Source: Streptomyces alanosinicus (GTDB lineage: Bacteria > Actinomycetota > Actinomycetes > Streptomycetales > Streptomycetaceae). From it: a DNA stretch of 64,000 nt. Location of the stretch: assembly GCF_014650595.1 (NCBI RefSeq), contig NZ_BMVG01000007.1, positions 301,509-365,508 on the forward strand, read 5' to 3'. Shown one piece after another: positions 50,701-61,277 of this stretch; within the stretch, counting starts at the first letter, position 1, and each line of letters begins with the position of its first letter. Both the position numbers and the translations under genes were made by a program. Below the pieces are notes generated by a model, which saw only the letters and a program-made list of their open reading frames with translations, was not told where the DNA came from and did not search any database.

Positions 50701-51590
50701 TCCATCGTCAGCTTGCCGTCACGGGCGCGGCGGACGATGTCCTCGTAGGCCTGCCAGAACTCGAAGAAGTTCAGCGTCTCGGCCTTCTTGATGGCGGCCA
50801 CGACGAGCTGGCGGTCGCCGTTGGGCTTCACCAGGTCGATGGCCAGGCCGAGGTTGATGTGCGGCGGCTTGACGAGGGTCGGCTTGCCGTCCTTCTCGCC
50901 GAACGCGTGGTTCATCGCCGGCATGGCCTTGATGGCCTGCACCATCGCGTACCCGATGAGGTGCGTGAAGGAGATCTTCCCGCCGCGGGCGCGCTTGAGG
51001 TGGTTGTTGATGACGATGCGGTTGTCGAACAGCAGCTTCACCGGGACCGCGCGGACCGAGGTGGCCGTCGGCAGCTCCAGGGAGGCGCTCATGTTCTTCG
51101 CGACCGCGGCGGCCGGGCCGCGCAGCGTGACCAGCTCCGGACCCGCGGGGGCCTCGGCGGCGGGGGCGGCCGCGGCGGGCTTGGCGGCCGCCGGCTTCGG
51201 CTGGGCGGGCGCCTGTGCGGGCTGCGCCGGCTTGGCCGGGGCCGGGGTGGCGGCCGGGGCGGGGGCCTTCGCGACCGGGGCCGCGGCGGCGGCCTGCGGG
51301 GCCGCGGCGGCCGGCTGGGCCGGGGCGGCCACGGGCTGCGCCTGCGGAGCCGTGGTGGTGGCTGCGGCCCCCGCGGCCGCAGTACCCGCCGCAGCCGGGG
51401 TGACAGGAGCACCCGGCTTGTAATCGGCGAAGAAGTCCCACCAGGCACGGTCTACCGAATTCGGGTCCTGGAGGTACTGCTGATAGATCTCGTCGACGAG
51501 CCACTCGTTCGGACCGAACGCGGCAGCGGGGTTCTTCCCGGCTTGGTCGTCGGTGGAGACGCTCGGGTTACTGGGGGACTGTGGCGACAC
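47775..51590 (-). CDS. kgd: Multifunctional 2-oxoglutarate decarboxylase/dehydrogenase (E1 with E2-like domain)
   Basis: 1271-residue actinobacterial fusion enzyme of the TCA cycle. N-terminal E1 segment (NEWLVDEIYQQYLQDPNSVD), an Ala/Pro-rich linker (about 55-145), an E2 succinyltransferase-like catalytic domain (about 170-400; TYDHRVIQGAASGEFL with the catalytic His) and the ThDP-dependent E1 (about 430 on; VIGMAHRGRLNVLANIVGKS, GDAAFAGQG). In mycobacteria the homologue is inhibited by the FHA protein GarA. The GTG at 51590 gives the family length and N-terminus; an in-frame GTG nine codons upstream is possible. Syntenic with SCO5281. Confidence 0.93.
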   Translation of the reverse strand: MSPQSPSNPSVSTDDQAGKNPAAAFGPNEWLVDEIYQQYLQDPNSVDRAWWDFFADYKPGAPVTPAAAGTAAAGAAATTTAPQAQPVAAPAQPAAAAPQAAAAAPVAKAPAPAATPAPAKPAQPAQAPAQPKPAAAKPAAAAPAAEAPAGPELVTLRGPAAAVAKNMSASLELPTATSVRAVPVKLLFDNRIVINNHLKRARGGKISFTHLIGYAMVQAIKAMPAMNHAFGEKDGKPTLVKPPHINLGLAIDLVKPNGDRQLVVAAIKKAETLNFFEFWQAYEDIVRRARDGKLTMDDFTGVTVSLTNPGGLGTVHSVPRLMPGQSVIMGVGSMDYPAEFQGTSQDTLNKLGISKVMTLTSTYDHRVIQGAASGEFLRAVANLLLGENGFYDDIFEALRIPYEPVRWLRDIDASHDDDVTKAARVFELIHSYRVRGHVMADTDPLEYKQRKHPDLDIVEHGLTLWDLEREFAVGGFAGKSMMKLRDILGVLRDSYCRTTGIEFMHIQDPKQRKWIQDRVERPHSKMEREEQLRILRRLNAAEAFETFLQTKYVGQKRFSLEGGESVIPLLDAVIDSAAESRLDEVVIGMAHRGRLNVLANIVGKSYAQIFREFEGNLDPKSMHGSGDVKYHLGAQGTFTGLDGEQITVSLAANPSHLETVDPVIEGIARAKQDIINKGGTDFTVLPVAIHGDAAFAGQGVVAETLNMSQLRGYRTGGTVHIVINNQVGFTAAPESSRSSMYATDVARMIEAPIFHVNGDDPEAVVRVARLAFEFRQAFNKDVVIDLICYRRRGHNESDNPAFTQPLMYDLIDKKRSVRKLYTESLIGRGDITLEEAEQALQDYQGQLEKVFTEVREAVTAQPGAVPVSDPQADFPVAVNTAISSEVVKRIAESQVNIPDTFHVHPRLLPQLQRRATMVEDGTIDWGMGETLAVGSLLLEGTPVRLSGQDSQRGTFGQRHAVLIDRETGEEYTPLQYLAEEQSRYNVYNSLLSEYAVMGFEYGYSLARPDALVMWEAQFGDFVNGAQTVVDEYISAAEQKWGQTSGVTLLLPHGYEGQGPDHSSARVERFLQLCAQNNMTVAMPTLPSNYFHLLRWQVHNPHHKPLVVFTPKSMLRLKAAASKTEEFTSGQFRPVIGDASVDPTAVRKVVFVAGKLYYDLDAERVKRGITDTAIIRLERLYPLPGAELQAEIKKYPNAEKYLWAQEEPANQGAWPFIALNLIDHLDLAVGADVPHDERLRRISRPHGSSPAVGSAKRHQAEQEQLVREVFEA

Positions 51591-51893
51591 GGCGGCAACC
51601 GCCCTCTTCCGCTTCACAAGGTGATGGACAGCGGGAATAAAGGCTACGCCTCCACAGCCGGGAAGGTCAGGTCGAGCAAGGTCATCGTCGCGTAAGTCAC
51701 ATCGAAAATCTTGTTTCAGGGCTTGATATGGCGGGAAACAAGCGTGGTTCCGCAGGTGGGAGGATGCACCGGCCCCGGCCCGCCGCGCCGTCCTTCCACG
51801 GATCGCGCGGACCTGCTCCTGATCACACGTGTCCAGCTGCGCGACGAGGGCGCGGACGCTCGTGGATCTTGTGCTTCCGTTGGGAACTTTACG
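51591..51893. other. Intergenic promoter region upstream of kgd
   Basis: 303 bp between the sensor-kinase stop and kgd on the same strand. I see no gene and no clear promoter or RNA element; the stretch near 51690-51730 is AT-richer. Confidence 0.5.
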
Positions 51894-53009
51894 TCAACTT
51901 GGGGCGGAAGACAGTCCCGGAAGGGTGACGATGATCCGGCAGCCCCGCTCGGATTCGGCCACACCGATTCGGCCGCCGTGCAGATCCACCGCCCAGCGGG
52001 CGATCGCCAGCCCGAGCCCCGTACCGCCGTCGCTGCCCGGACCGTGCGGCCGGCTCACCGCGCCCCGGTTGAAGCGCTCGAACACCCGGTGCCACTCCGA
52101 CCGCGGGATGCCGGGACCCTCGTCCAGGACCTCCAGCTCCAGCGACTCCGGCTGCGGCCCGCGCCGCGCCCGCACCGTCACCCGGCCGTGCGCCGGGCTG
52201 TGCTTGACGGCGTTGTCGATCAGATTGGCGACGACCTGGTGGATGCGCTCGGGGTCCGCGTGCGCGGTCAGCTCCGGCGGGGAGACGTCCAGATGCAGAT
52301 GGACGTCGGTGCGTGTGTGGCTCCCGGAGCCGGAACCTATGCCCGCGCGCGCCGAGGCCACCATGTTGGCCTCCTTCAGCACGCCCGAGAGATACGGCCA
52401 CACCTCGAAACGGCGCATCTTCAGGGGGACGACGCCGTTGTCGAGCCGGGACAGGTCCAGCAGGGTCTCCACGAGCCGGCCGAGCCGCTCGGTCTGCTTC
52501 AGGGCCGTCCGCATGGTCTCGGGGTCGGCCTCGGTGACGCCGTCGACGATGTTCTCCAGCACCGCGCGCAGTCCGGCGATCGGGGTGCGCAGCTCGTGCG
52601 AGACGTTCGCGACCAGCTCTTTGCGCTGGCGGTCCTGGGCCTCCAGCTCATCGGCCATGATGTTGATCGTCTGGGCCAGGTCGCCCAGCTCGTCCCGGCG
52701 GCCGTCGCTCACCCGGCGGGTGTAGTCGCCCTGGGAGATCGACCGTGCCACCGCGTTCATCTCGTCCAGCGGCATGGTCAGCGAATGCGCCACGAACTGC
52801 GTGATCAGCAGCGTGGCGATCATCGAGAAGACGGTGATGAAGCGCAGCTCGGTCTTGGTGTGCACCGCGACGATCGACAGTCCGGTGGTGATCAGCACCG
52901 CGATGACGACGAGCGCGCCCAGCTTGGTCTTGATCGAGAACGGGCGTACGCCGCCCCAGGGGTCCTCCCCGGGGCTCCTCCGTGCGGCCTGGCGCCCGTC
53001 CATGCTCAT
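51894..53009 (-). CDS. Sensor histidine kinase, two-component system
   Basis: 371-residue membrane kinase. Two adjacent helices (LGALVVIAVLITTGLSIVAV and FITVFSMIATLLITQFVA) leave almost no extracellular loop, then HAMP (LTMPLDEMNAVARSISQGDY), HisKA with H-box ELVANVSHELRTPIAG, and HATPase with N-box VVANLIDNAVKHS and GTGLGLAIARW. It is coupled to the response regulator (ATGA). With no real sensor loop, the signal is probably in or near the membrane. Position matches SCO5282. Confidence 0.9.
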   Translation of the reverse strand: MSMDGRQAARRSPGEDPWGGVRPFSIKTKLGALVVIAVLITTGLSIVAVHTKTELRFITVFSMIATLLITQFVAHSLTMPLDEMNAVARSISQGDYTRRVSDGRRDELGDLAQTINIMADELEAQDRQRKELVANVSHELRTPIAGLRAVLENIVDGVTEADPETMRTALKQTERLGRLVETLLDLSRLDNGVVPLKMRRFEVWPYLSGVLKEANMVASARAGIGSGSGSHTRTDVHLHLDVSPPELTAHADPERIHQVVANLIDNAVKHSPAHGRVTVRARRGPQPESLELEVLDEGPGIPRSEWHRVFERFNRGAVSRPHGPGSDGGTGLGLAIARWAVDLHGGRIGVAESERGCRIIVTLPGLSSAPS

Positions 53010-53746
53010 GGCGTGGGTGTCTCCAGGGCGTATCCGACGCCGTGCACGGTGCGGATCCGCTCCGCGCCGATCTTGCGGCGCAGCGCCTTGATGTGGCTGT
53101 CGACCGTACGGGTGCCGGAGGCGTCCGCCCAGTCCCAGACCTCGGCCAGCAGCTGCTCGCGGGAGAGCACCGCGCGCGGGGTGTTCGCCAGGCACACCAG
53201 CAGGTCGAACTCGGTGGGCGTGAGATGGACGTCCTCGGACTTCACCCGCACCCGGCGCTGCGCGTGGTCGATCTCCAGTTCGCCGAGGCGCAGGATGCCC
53301 GAGCGCGGCGTGGCGGCGGCGAGGGCCGCCCGCTCCACCCGGCGCAGCAGCACATGCACCCGTGCGGCCAGCTCCCGCATCGAGAACGGCTTGGTCATGT
53401 AGTCGTCCGCGCCGACCCCGAGACCGACCAGCATGTCCGTCTCGTCGTCGCGCGCGGTCAGCATCAGCACCGGCACCGGACGCTGTGCCTGCACCCGCCG
53501 GCAGACCTCCAGGCCGTCGAAGCCCGGCAGCATGATGTCGAGGATCAGCAGGTCGGGCTGCCAGGCCTCGGCCGTGTCGACGGCGGCCGGGCCGTCCGAC
53601 GCGGTCTGTACGAGAAATCCCTCGGCGCGGAGCCGGGCCGCGATGGCGTCGACAATCGTGGGATCGTCCTCGACGACCAGCACCCGGCGCTGTGCGCCGG
53701 GGGTGGTCGTCGCCGCGCCGCTCTGGGAGGTGTGTGTCTGCTCCAT
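53006..53746 (-). CDS. OmpR-family response regulator, two-component system
   Basis: 246-residue regulator: receiver domain (about 20-135; RVLVVEDDPTIVDA, phosphorylated Asp in DLLILDIMLPGFDGLEV, Lys in DDYMTKPF) and an OmpR-type winged HTH (about 150-242; HLTPTEFDLLVCLANTPRAV, GTRTVDSHIKALRRKIG, VHGVGYALE). The ATG at 53746 gives MEQTHTSQSGAATTTPGAQR before the receiver. It overlaps the kinase start by four bases. Targets are unknown. Confidence 0.92.
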   Translation of the reverse strand: MEQTHTSQSGAATTTPGAQRRVLVVEDDPTIVDAIAARLRAEGFLVQTASDGPAAVDTAEAWQPDLLILDIMLPGFDGLEVCRRVQAQRPVPVLMLTARDDETDMLVGLGVGADDYMTKPFSMRELAARVHVLLRRVERAALAAATPRSGILRLGELEIDHAQRRVRVKSEDVHLTPTEFDLLVCLANTPRAVLSREQLLAEVWDWADASGTRTVDSHIKALRRKIGAERIRTVHGVGYALETPTP

Positions 53747-53859
53747 CGCCCGCCCCTGCTTGTTGCTTTCCGGAACCCGTGGGGTGATCCCATGTCTGCG
53801 ATTGACGCTTGAATGATCCGCGTCAGGGCAGCACATTACGGGGATCGGCCGTGCTGTCG

Positions 53860-54537
53860 CTATCCAGGTCTGACGCCGAGGTGCACGACGTCGGGAACGC
53901 CCCGGGCAACCGGCACCTCTTCGGTACGCACCTGCCGGAACCCGGCATTCCGCAAGGTTCCTTCAAATTCCGGAGAGGGCTCGGCGGACCACACCGCGAG
54001 CACCCCGCCGGGTCTCAATGCCTTTGCACAGGCGGCGAGTCCGGCCGCCGAGTACAGCGCGTGATTGTCGTCCGTGACCGTCCAGCCGGGGCCGTTGTCG
54101 ATGTCCAGGCAGAGCGCGTCGAACGTGTCGCACGTCTCATGAATGAATGCAACGAGATCGTCTTCCACGACGTCGGTGCGCGGATCGTCGAGCGCCCCGG
54201 CGGACACCTCCGCCAGCGGTCCGTGCCGGTGCCAGGCGACGACGGCCGGCTCCCGCTCGACCACGGTGATCCGCCCCCACCCGGGGTCGGCCGCGGCATG
54301 TGCGAGTGAGAATCCCACGCCCAGCCCGCCGATCAGCACTTTCGGCTCCGCCCGCCCGTCCAGCGCGGCACGCGCGGCGTCCACCAGCAGCCGCTCCGAG
54401 CGGCCGTCCGAGGTGTCCATCAGGAAGCAGCCGTTGGCGATGATCTGCAGCAGCCTTCCGTGCCGGCGCAGCACCACCTCGCCGTACGCGCCGTCACGCC
54501 GGTCGAGGACCACGGGAGAGTCGTACACGGCAGTCAT
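53860..54537 (-). CDS. Spermidine-synthase-like methyltransferase-fold protein
   Basis: 225-residue protein of the spermidine synthase/SAM-methyltransferase fold. Seen: FLMDTSDGRSERLLVDAA, the glycine-rich loop PKVLIGGLGVGFSLAHAAA, the acidic ITVVEREPAVVAW, and FDALCLDIDNGPGW. The usual polyamine-site residues are not evident, so spermidine synthase activity is doubtful. GGAGGG lies before the ATG at 54537. It is divergent from the rhomboid-like gene. Confidence 0.8.
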   Translation of the reverse strand: MTAVYDSPVVLDRRDGAYGEVVLRRHGRLLQIIANGCFLMDTSDGRSERLLVDAARAALDGRAEPKVLIGGLGVGFSLAHAAADPGWGRITVVEREPAVVAWHRHGPLAEVSAGALDDPRTDVVEDDLVAFIHETCDTFDALCLDIDNGPGWTVTDDNHALYSAAGLAACAKALRPGGVLAVWSAEPSPEFEGTLRNAGFRQVRTEEVPVARGVPDVVHLGVRPG

Positions 54538-54766
54538 CCCTCCATCCTGCTTGAACGAGCCCTGTCGTTCACGGGAATTGCGGATGGCGGCATGGCGGAT
54601 CAAACACAACGTCCCTTTTCGGGTAAGTGTTCCGAGTGTTTGTTCGGGGGGGCGGACGCCATCGGACCGTGAGAGGTTGCTGTGAATCGGCTCTCGCGTG
54701 GCGTCGGTCATAGACAGCGGCCCTCGGAACCCGAAGGGTTGGGCACGACGGAAGGAGTGCCGGAAC

Positions 54767-55636
54767 GTGGAACGGATCGCGACGGGCCCTAGGGCGGCCG
54801 CGTCCCCGCCCCTGCCGGGCACGCCCCTTCCGGACGGCACCGCCGTCGTCCCGGCCTCCGCGCTCGCGGACCTGCTGGACGGCATGCCGCGCCAGCGGCA
54901 CGCCACGGCCGCCGTCCCGACCCCCGTCGCCACTCCTGTCCCGGTCGCCGTCCCTGTTCTCGCCGCCGCCCCCGCCACGGCCCCCGCCCCCGTCTCGGTC
55001 CCGGCGCGCCCGGCCGTGCGGTTCCCGCGCGTCTGGCGGCTGCTGCCCACCCCGGCCGCCACCCCGTTCACCTTCGTCTACGCGGCCGTTCTGGCCGTCA
55101 CCTCCGTGGTCGCGGGCCTGGCCGCACCCGGCCTCGTGCACGCCCTCTACCAGGACTCCAGTACGGACGTGGCCCATCTGGCGCGCACGCCCGTCATGGT
55201 GCTGGTCATGAGCGCGCTGTGGATCGCGGGCGGCGTCCTGTCGCCGTACGCGGTCGCGTTCGTGCTGGTGCTCACCGCGCTGGAGCGGCGGATAGGCGGC
55301 ATGCGGACCGCCTGTGTCTTTCTGGCGGGCCATGTCCTGGCCACCCTCGCCACCGAGGTCCCCGTGGGCCTGGCCGTGCTGTTCGGCCATCTCCCCGCCA
55401 CCTCGCTGCACCGGCTCGACTACGGCATCAGCTTCGGTGTGGCCGCCAGCATCGGCTCCCTGGCCGGCCTCCTGCGCCCCTGGCTGCGCTGGCCCCTCCT
55501 CGCCCTGACGGGCGGCGCCCTCCTGAACGACCTGATCGCCTTCGAGGACCCGATGACGAACTGGGGCCACATGATCGCTCTGACGATCGGTGTGGCGACC
55601 TGGCCTCTGGTCCGCCGCTGGAACCGCTCGGCCTGA
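54767..55636 (+). CDS. Rhomboid-like integral membrane protein
   Basis: 289-residue protein with an Ala/Pro-rich N-terminal stretch (about 60-85) and six hydrophobic segments from about residue 100. The putative catalytic Ser lies in DYGISFGVAASIG and the His in NWGHMIALTIG, the rhomboid serine-His arrangement, so intramembrane proteolysis is possible. The GTG at 54767 has AAGGAG nine bases upstream; a GTG at 54698 is the alternative. The annotated type is by topology and these two motifs. Confidence 0.65.
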   Translation: MERIATGPRAAASPPLPGTPLPDGTAVVPASALADLLDGMPRQRHATAAVPTPVATPVPVAVPVLAAAPATAPAPVSVPARPAVRFPRVWRLLPTPAATPFTFVYAAVLAVTSVVAGLAAPGLVHALYQDSSTDVAHLARTPVMVLVMSALWIAGGVLSPYAVAFVLVLTALERRIGGMRTACVFLAGHVLATLATEVPVGLAVLFGHLPATSLHRLDYGISFGVAASIGSLAGLLRPWLRWPLLALTGGALLNDLIAFEDPMTNWGHMIALTIGVATWPLVRRWNRSA

Positions 55637-55740
55637 TCCGCCGGACAGGCCCCAACCCCCTCTCGGCTGCACCATCCCCTCCGTCATCCGCTGATCGCCC
55701 ACAGCGAACAGATCAGGGGAACACCAGCCCCTGCCCCGCA

Positions 55741-55761
55741 GTTGAGTCGGCATAGCTCAAG
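55741..55761. promoter_or_regulatory. HAIR-like HspR operator upstream of lon
   Basis: GTTGAGT-CGGCATA-GCTCAAG matches the HAIR consensus CTTGAGT-N7-ACTCAAG at 12 of 14 fixed positions, 22 bp before the lon start. lon is a known member of the HspR regulon in Streptomyces. Confidence 0.85.
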
Positions 55762-55782
55762 TTGACTGCCTAAGGGGAGATC

Positions 55783-58203
<2,421 letters not shown>

Positions 58204-58223
58204 CGGACGCGACCGGAAGGGCG

Positions 58224-58255
58224 AGGCCCGGGCTCCCTGAGGGAGGTCCGGGCCT
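58224..58255 (+). terminator. Terminator hairpin after lon
   Basis: AGGCCCGG / CCGGGCCT (58224-58231, 58248-58255) with an inner CTCCC/GGGAG stem, 21 bp after the stop. Confidence 0.8.
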
Positions 58256-58328
58256 CCGCCATGCGCGCGTACGGGCCTTCGCCCCCGCTGCCGACGCTCA
58301 TATGGGTATGAGTCGATAGAATTCAGGC

Positions 58329-59279
58329 GTGAGTTGGCCTCCCAAGAGCCCCTCCGGTCTGATCGGTGCCGAGATCGCGGGCTACCAGGTGGAATGCGAA
58401 CTCGGCCGTGGCGGCATGGCCGTCGTGTACCGGGCCAGGGATCTGCGGCTCGGGCGGACGGTCGCGCTCAAGCTGCTCGCCCCGGAGTTCACCCGCAATG
58501 ACGCCTTCCGCCGCCGCTTCGCCCAGGAGTCGCGGGTGGCGGCCGCCATCGACCACCCCAACATCGTCCCCGTCTTCGAGGCCGGCGAGACCGACGGGAT
58601 CCTGTACATCGCCATGTGCTACGTCCCCGGCCAGGACCTGCGCGCCCTGATCGACCAGGAGGGCCCGCTGCCGGTGCCGGCCGCGCTGCGCATCACGGCC
58701 CAGCTGGCGTCCGCCCTGGACGCGGCCCACGCCCGTGAGCTGGTGCACCGGGACGTCAAGCCGGCCAATGTCATGGTCGCCAAGGGCGTCGACAGCGACC
58801 ACCCCGAGCACGTCTATCTCACCGACTTCGGGCTGGCCAAGAAGTCGCTGTCGCTCACCGGGTTCACCACCGCGGGCGAGTTCGTCGGCACCCTCGACTA
58901 CGTCGCGCCGGAGCGGATCGCCGGGCGCCCGGTCGACGGCAGGTCCGACCTGTACAGCCTGGCCTGCGTGGTCCACGAGATGCTCGCGGGCGCCCCGCCC
59001 TTCAGACGGGCGGACCAGCTCGAACTGCTCTGGGCCCACCAGTACGACCCGCCGCCCGCGCTCGGCGAGCGGCGGCCGGACATCCCCGCGGCCCTCGACG
59101 AGGTTCTCGCACGCGCCCTGGCGAAGGCCCCGGACGACCGCTACGACTCCTGCCTGGAGTTCGTGGGCGCCCTGCGCGACGCGGTCGCCGGCTCCGTCCC
59201 CCGGCTCCGTACGCCGACCGTGGTGGACCGCGTCCCACCGCCGGAGCCGCCTTCCTGGGCCCGGCCGTTCCTCACCTGA
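58329..59279 (+). CDS. Serine/threonine protein kinase (Hanks type), soluble
   Basis: 316-residue kinase with only the catalytic domain. P-loop ECELGRGGMAVVYRARD, invariant Lys in VALKLLAPEF, catalytic loop ELVHRDVKPANVMV, DFG in YLTDFGLAKKS, and GTLDYVAPERI with PE. It ends in a short Pro-rich tail, with no transmembrane helix or sensor domain. The GTG at 58329 (VSWPPKSPSGL) is the start; CTCATATGGGTATGAG (58297-58312), an inverted repeat, lies in the short promoter region. Substrates are unknown. Confidence 0.92.
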   Translation: MSWPPKSPSGLIGAEIAGYQVECELGRGGMAVVYRARDLRLGRTVALKLLAPEFTRNDAFRRRFAQESRVAAAIDHPNIVPVFEAGETDGILYIAMCYVPGQDLRALIDQEGPLPVPAALRITAQLASALDAAHARELVHRDVKPANVMVAKGVDSDHPEHVYLTDFGLAKKSLSLTGFTTAGEFVGTLDYVAPERIAGRPVDGRSDLYSLACVVHEMLAGAPPFRRADQLELLWAHQYDPPPALGERRPDIPAALDEVLARALAKAPDDRYDSCLEFVGALRDAVAGSVPRLRTPTVVDRVPPPEPPSWARPFLT

Positions 59280-59489
59280 TCCCAGGCATGTCGTGATCTG
59301 ATCCGGGCCAGTCTTGCTTATGCGGGCTTTACCCGACCTCCGTGGTGCCGTCAAGTCCCGAGTCCTCGGAACATGACCCGGATTTCCGTTTCGGGCCTAC
59401 TTGAAGTGCGGCCTCACCGGAAAGGAAATGAGGCGGCACGGAGGGTGGAAATTCTCTCCGGAATTCCTCACAACCATGGGAGAAGAATC

Positions 59490-60086
59490 ATGACTCGCAA
59501 TGTGCAGACCCACGACGAAATCCGTCCGAAGCGCCGAGGTCTCCGGCTGGCGACCGTCGTCGCCTCCGCCGCCCTGGTCACCGGAGGTGTCCTCCTGCCC
59601 GTGTCCGGCGCGATGGCGGCCCCGATGCCGACGTCGACGGTGGCCTTCGTCCACGGCGGCGGCGCCGGTGGGGCCGGCGGGGACGGCGGCTCCGGGCTGG
59701 TCGGTGGCGGTGGTGGCGCTGGTGGATCCGGTGGCGGCAGCGTCCTCGGCACCGGTGGTGACGGCGGCGCCGGCGGCAAGGGCGGCGACGGCGTCCTCTC
59801 CGGTGGTGGCGGCGGTGGCGGTGGCGGCGGCGGTGAAGGCGTCATCGGCGGCAAGGGCGGCGACGGCGGTGCCGGTGGCTTCGGCATCTTCTCCGGCGGT
59901 GGCGGCGGCTCCGGTGGTGGCGGGGGCGACGGCACCCTCATCGGCGGCCAGGGCGGCAACGGCGGGAAGGGCGGCAACAGCGTCTTCCAGGGCGGCAACG
60001 GCGGCAAGGGCGGAAAGGGCGGCGTCGGCGGCCTCTTCGGCGGCGCCGGCGGGTCCGGCGGAGCCGGTGGCATCAGCCTCTTCTGA
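59490..60086 (+). CDS. Secreted glycine-rich repeat protein
   Basis: 198-residue protein with a signal peptide (RRGLRLATVVASAALVTGGV ... VSGAMA, cleavage near residue 43) and a mature part of mostly Gly with Ala, Ser, Asp and Lys in GG(A/S/D)GG-type repeats (GGKGGDGGAGGFGIFSGG), resembling mycobacterial PGRS sequence in composition only. The repeats punctuate with hydrophobic residues (VLSG, VIGG, FGIF, SVFQ, LFGG) at intervals. GGGAGAAG precedes the ATG at 59490. It may be a cell-surface or spore-associated structural protein. Confidence 0.78.
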   Translation: MTRNVQTHDEIRPKRRGLRLATVVASAALVTGGVLLPVSGAMAAPMPTSTVAFVHGGGAGGAGGDGGSGLVGGGGGAGGSGGGSVLGTGGDGGAGGKGGDGVLSGGGGGGGGGGGEGVIGGKGGDGGAGGFGIFSGGGGGSGGGGGDGTLIGGQGGNGGKGGNSVFQGGNGGKGGKGGVGGLFGGAGGSGGAGGISLF

Positions 60087-60110
60087 CCGTCTCCGCTGAC
60101 CGTCCACGGG

Positions 60111-60134
60111 GTGGAGGCCGCCCCAGGCCTCCAC
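60111..60134 (+). terminator. Terminator hairpin after the glycine-rich protein gene
   Basis: GTGGAGGCC / GGCCTCCAC, perfect 9-bp arms and a 6-nt loop, 25 bp after the stop. A 16-bp tandem repeat (60159-60190, TCACCTGACACCTGA twice) follows. Confidence 0.6.
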
Positions 60135-60207
60135 CCCCCCCGGGGGGTCCAAGACCCCTCACCTGACACCTGACTCACCTGACACCTGATCCGAATCGGA
60201 GACTCCG

Positions 60208-60672
60208 ATGTCCACCAACCTCTGGCAGCGTCCCTTCCTCCTCGCGGCGGCCTCGGCGGCGCTCGTCACCGTCACCGCATGCGGCGCCCAGGCCGCCACG
60301 CACGGGACCCGGGCGGCCACTCACGCGGCCCCGGCCGCCACCGGCCACTCGGCCCTGGCCCGGCAGTCGTCGCACTGCGGCGAAGGGGGTGAGGGCGGCA
60401 AGGGCGGCGCGCCCGGCCGGCCGGGTCAGCCCGGTCAGCCCGGCAAGCCAGGCTGCTCAGCGTTCGGCGATCTCCACGATCTGCCCGACAAACCCACGTC
60501 GGAACTCTCCCAGCCGGACAAGGCGCGGATCGCGCTGACCGTGCTGACCGGCCGGGTGACCCAGGCCGACGCGGCCAGGAAGTACAAGATCTCGGAGAAG
60601 GAGATCAGCACGTGGGAGCGTCAGCTCCTGAACGGCGACTGGCTCGCACTGCTGCAGCCGGAATCCCCGTGA
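60208..60672 (+). CDS. Lipoprotein with collagen-like segment and C-terminal HTH-like domain
   Basis: 154-residue protein. The signal peptide ends in a lipobox VTAC with Cys25. Residues about 57-83 are a Gly-rich and collagen-like stretch (GEGGKGG, GRPGQPGQPGKPG). The C-terminal 60 residues (ARIALTVLTGRVTQADAARK, YKISEKEISTWERQLLNGDW) match the HTH type of transposase-associated and DUF1153 proteins. An extracellular lipid-anchored HTH is unusual; it may bind DNA or protein outside, or the signal may be non-functional. CGGAGA lies before the ATG. Confidence 0.8.
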   Translation: MSTNLWQRPFLLAAASAALVTVTACGAQAATHGTRAATHAAPAATGHSALARQSSHCGEGGEGGKGGAPGRPGQPGQPGKPGCSAFGDLHDLPDKPTSELSQPDKARIALTVLTGRVTQADAARKYKISEKEISTWERQLLNGDWLALLQPESP

Positions 60673-60721
60673 GGAATTCAGAGGCATGAGAAATTCAGGG
60701 AAGGGAAGAAAGGGAAATTCC

Positions 60722-61255
60722 ATGCGCAGGCATTCCTGGACATTCGGTCTCGGACTCGCGGTCTCCACCTTCGTGATCGCCGGGGGCGCGATGGCACCGG
60801 CCGCGATGGCCGGCACCGGCCCCGCCGGCAGCGGACCGGGCAGCAGCCCGTCCCACCTCAGCAGCGTCCAGCTGGGCAGCGGCAGCATCCATGTGGGCAA
60901 CGGCAGCGTCCGCGTCGGCGACTCGATCTGCGCGGGCAACTGCAACGGCACCGTCAACGGCACCGACGGACACGACGGCGGCATCTGCGCCGGGCTCTGC
61001 AACGGCAGCGCCAACGGCGGTGCCGGCACCACCGGCGCACCGGGCCGTAGCGGTACCAAGGGCGGCAACGGCGGGATCTGCGTCGGCGTCTGCTCGGGCA
61101 GCGTCAACGGCGGCACCGGCGGGAACGGTGGCGACGCGGCCGGCGCGGGCGACGGCGGCGACGGCGGTCGGGGCGGCAACGGCGGGATCTGTCTCGGCGT
61201 CGGCTGCGAGACCAGCGGTCAGGGCGGCCGTGGGGGCAACGGTGGCAGTGGCTGA
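60722..61255 (+). CDS. Secreted Gly-rich protein with repeated Cys-x-Gly-x-Cys motifs
   Basis: 177-residue protein with a signal peptide (RRHSWTFGLGLAVSTFVIAG ... APAAMA). The mature part is Gly/Ser/Asn-rich with repeats of Ile-Cys-x-Gly-x-Cys: ICAGNCNG, ICAGLCNG, ICVGVCSG and a variant ICLGVGC, spaced roughly 20-30 residues and followed by S(A/V)NGG-type sequence. Paired Cys suggest disulfides or metal. I prefer the ATG at 60722 with AAAGGG before it; an ATG at 60686 adds 12 residues. It ends the glycine-rich cluster and converges on the phosphatase gene. Confidence 0.72.
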   Translation: MRRHSWTFGLGLAVSTFVIAGGAMAPAAMAGTGPAGSGPGSSPSHLSSVQLGSGSIHVGNGSVRVGDSICAGNCNGTVNGTDGHDGGICAGLCNGSANGGAGTTGAPGRSGTKGGNGGICVGVCSGSVNGGTGGNGGDAAGAGDGGDGGRGGNGGICLGVGCETSGQGGRGGNGGSG

Positions 61256-61277
61256 CGCACCCGGCCGCCCCGGAGCG

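Noticed and set aside
58297..58312. Operator for the Ser/Thr kinase gene (CTCATATGGGTATGAG)
   Set aside because: Arms are only 5 bp and such short repeats are expected by chance; mentioned in the kinase entry but not called separately.
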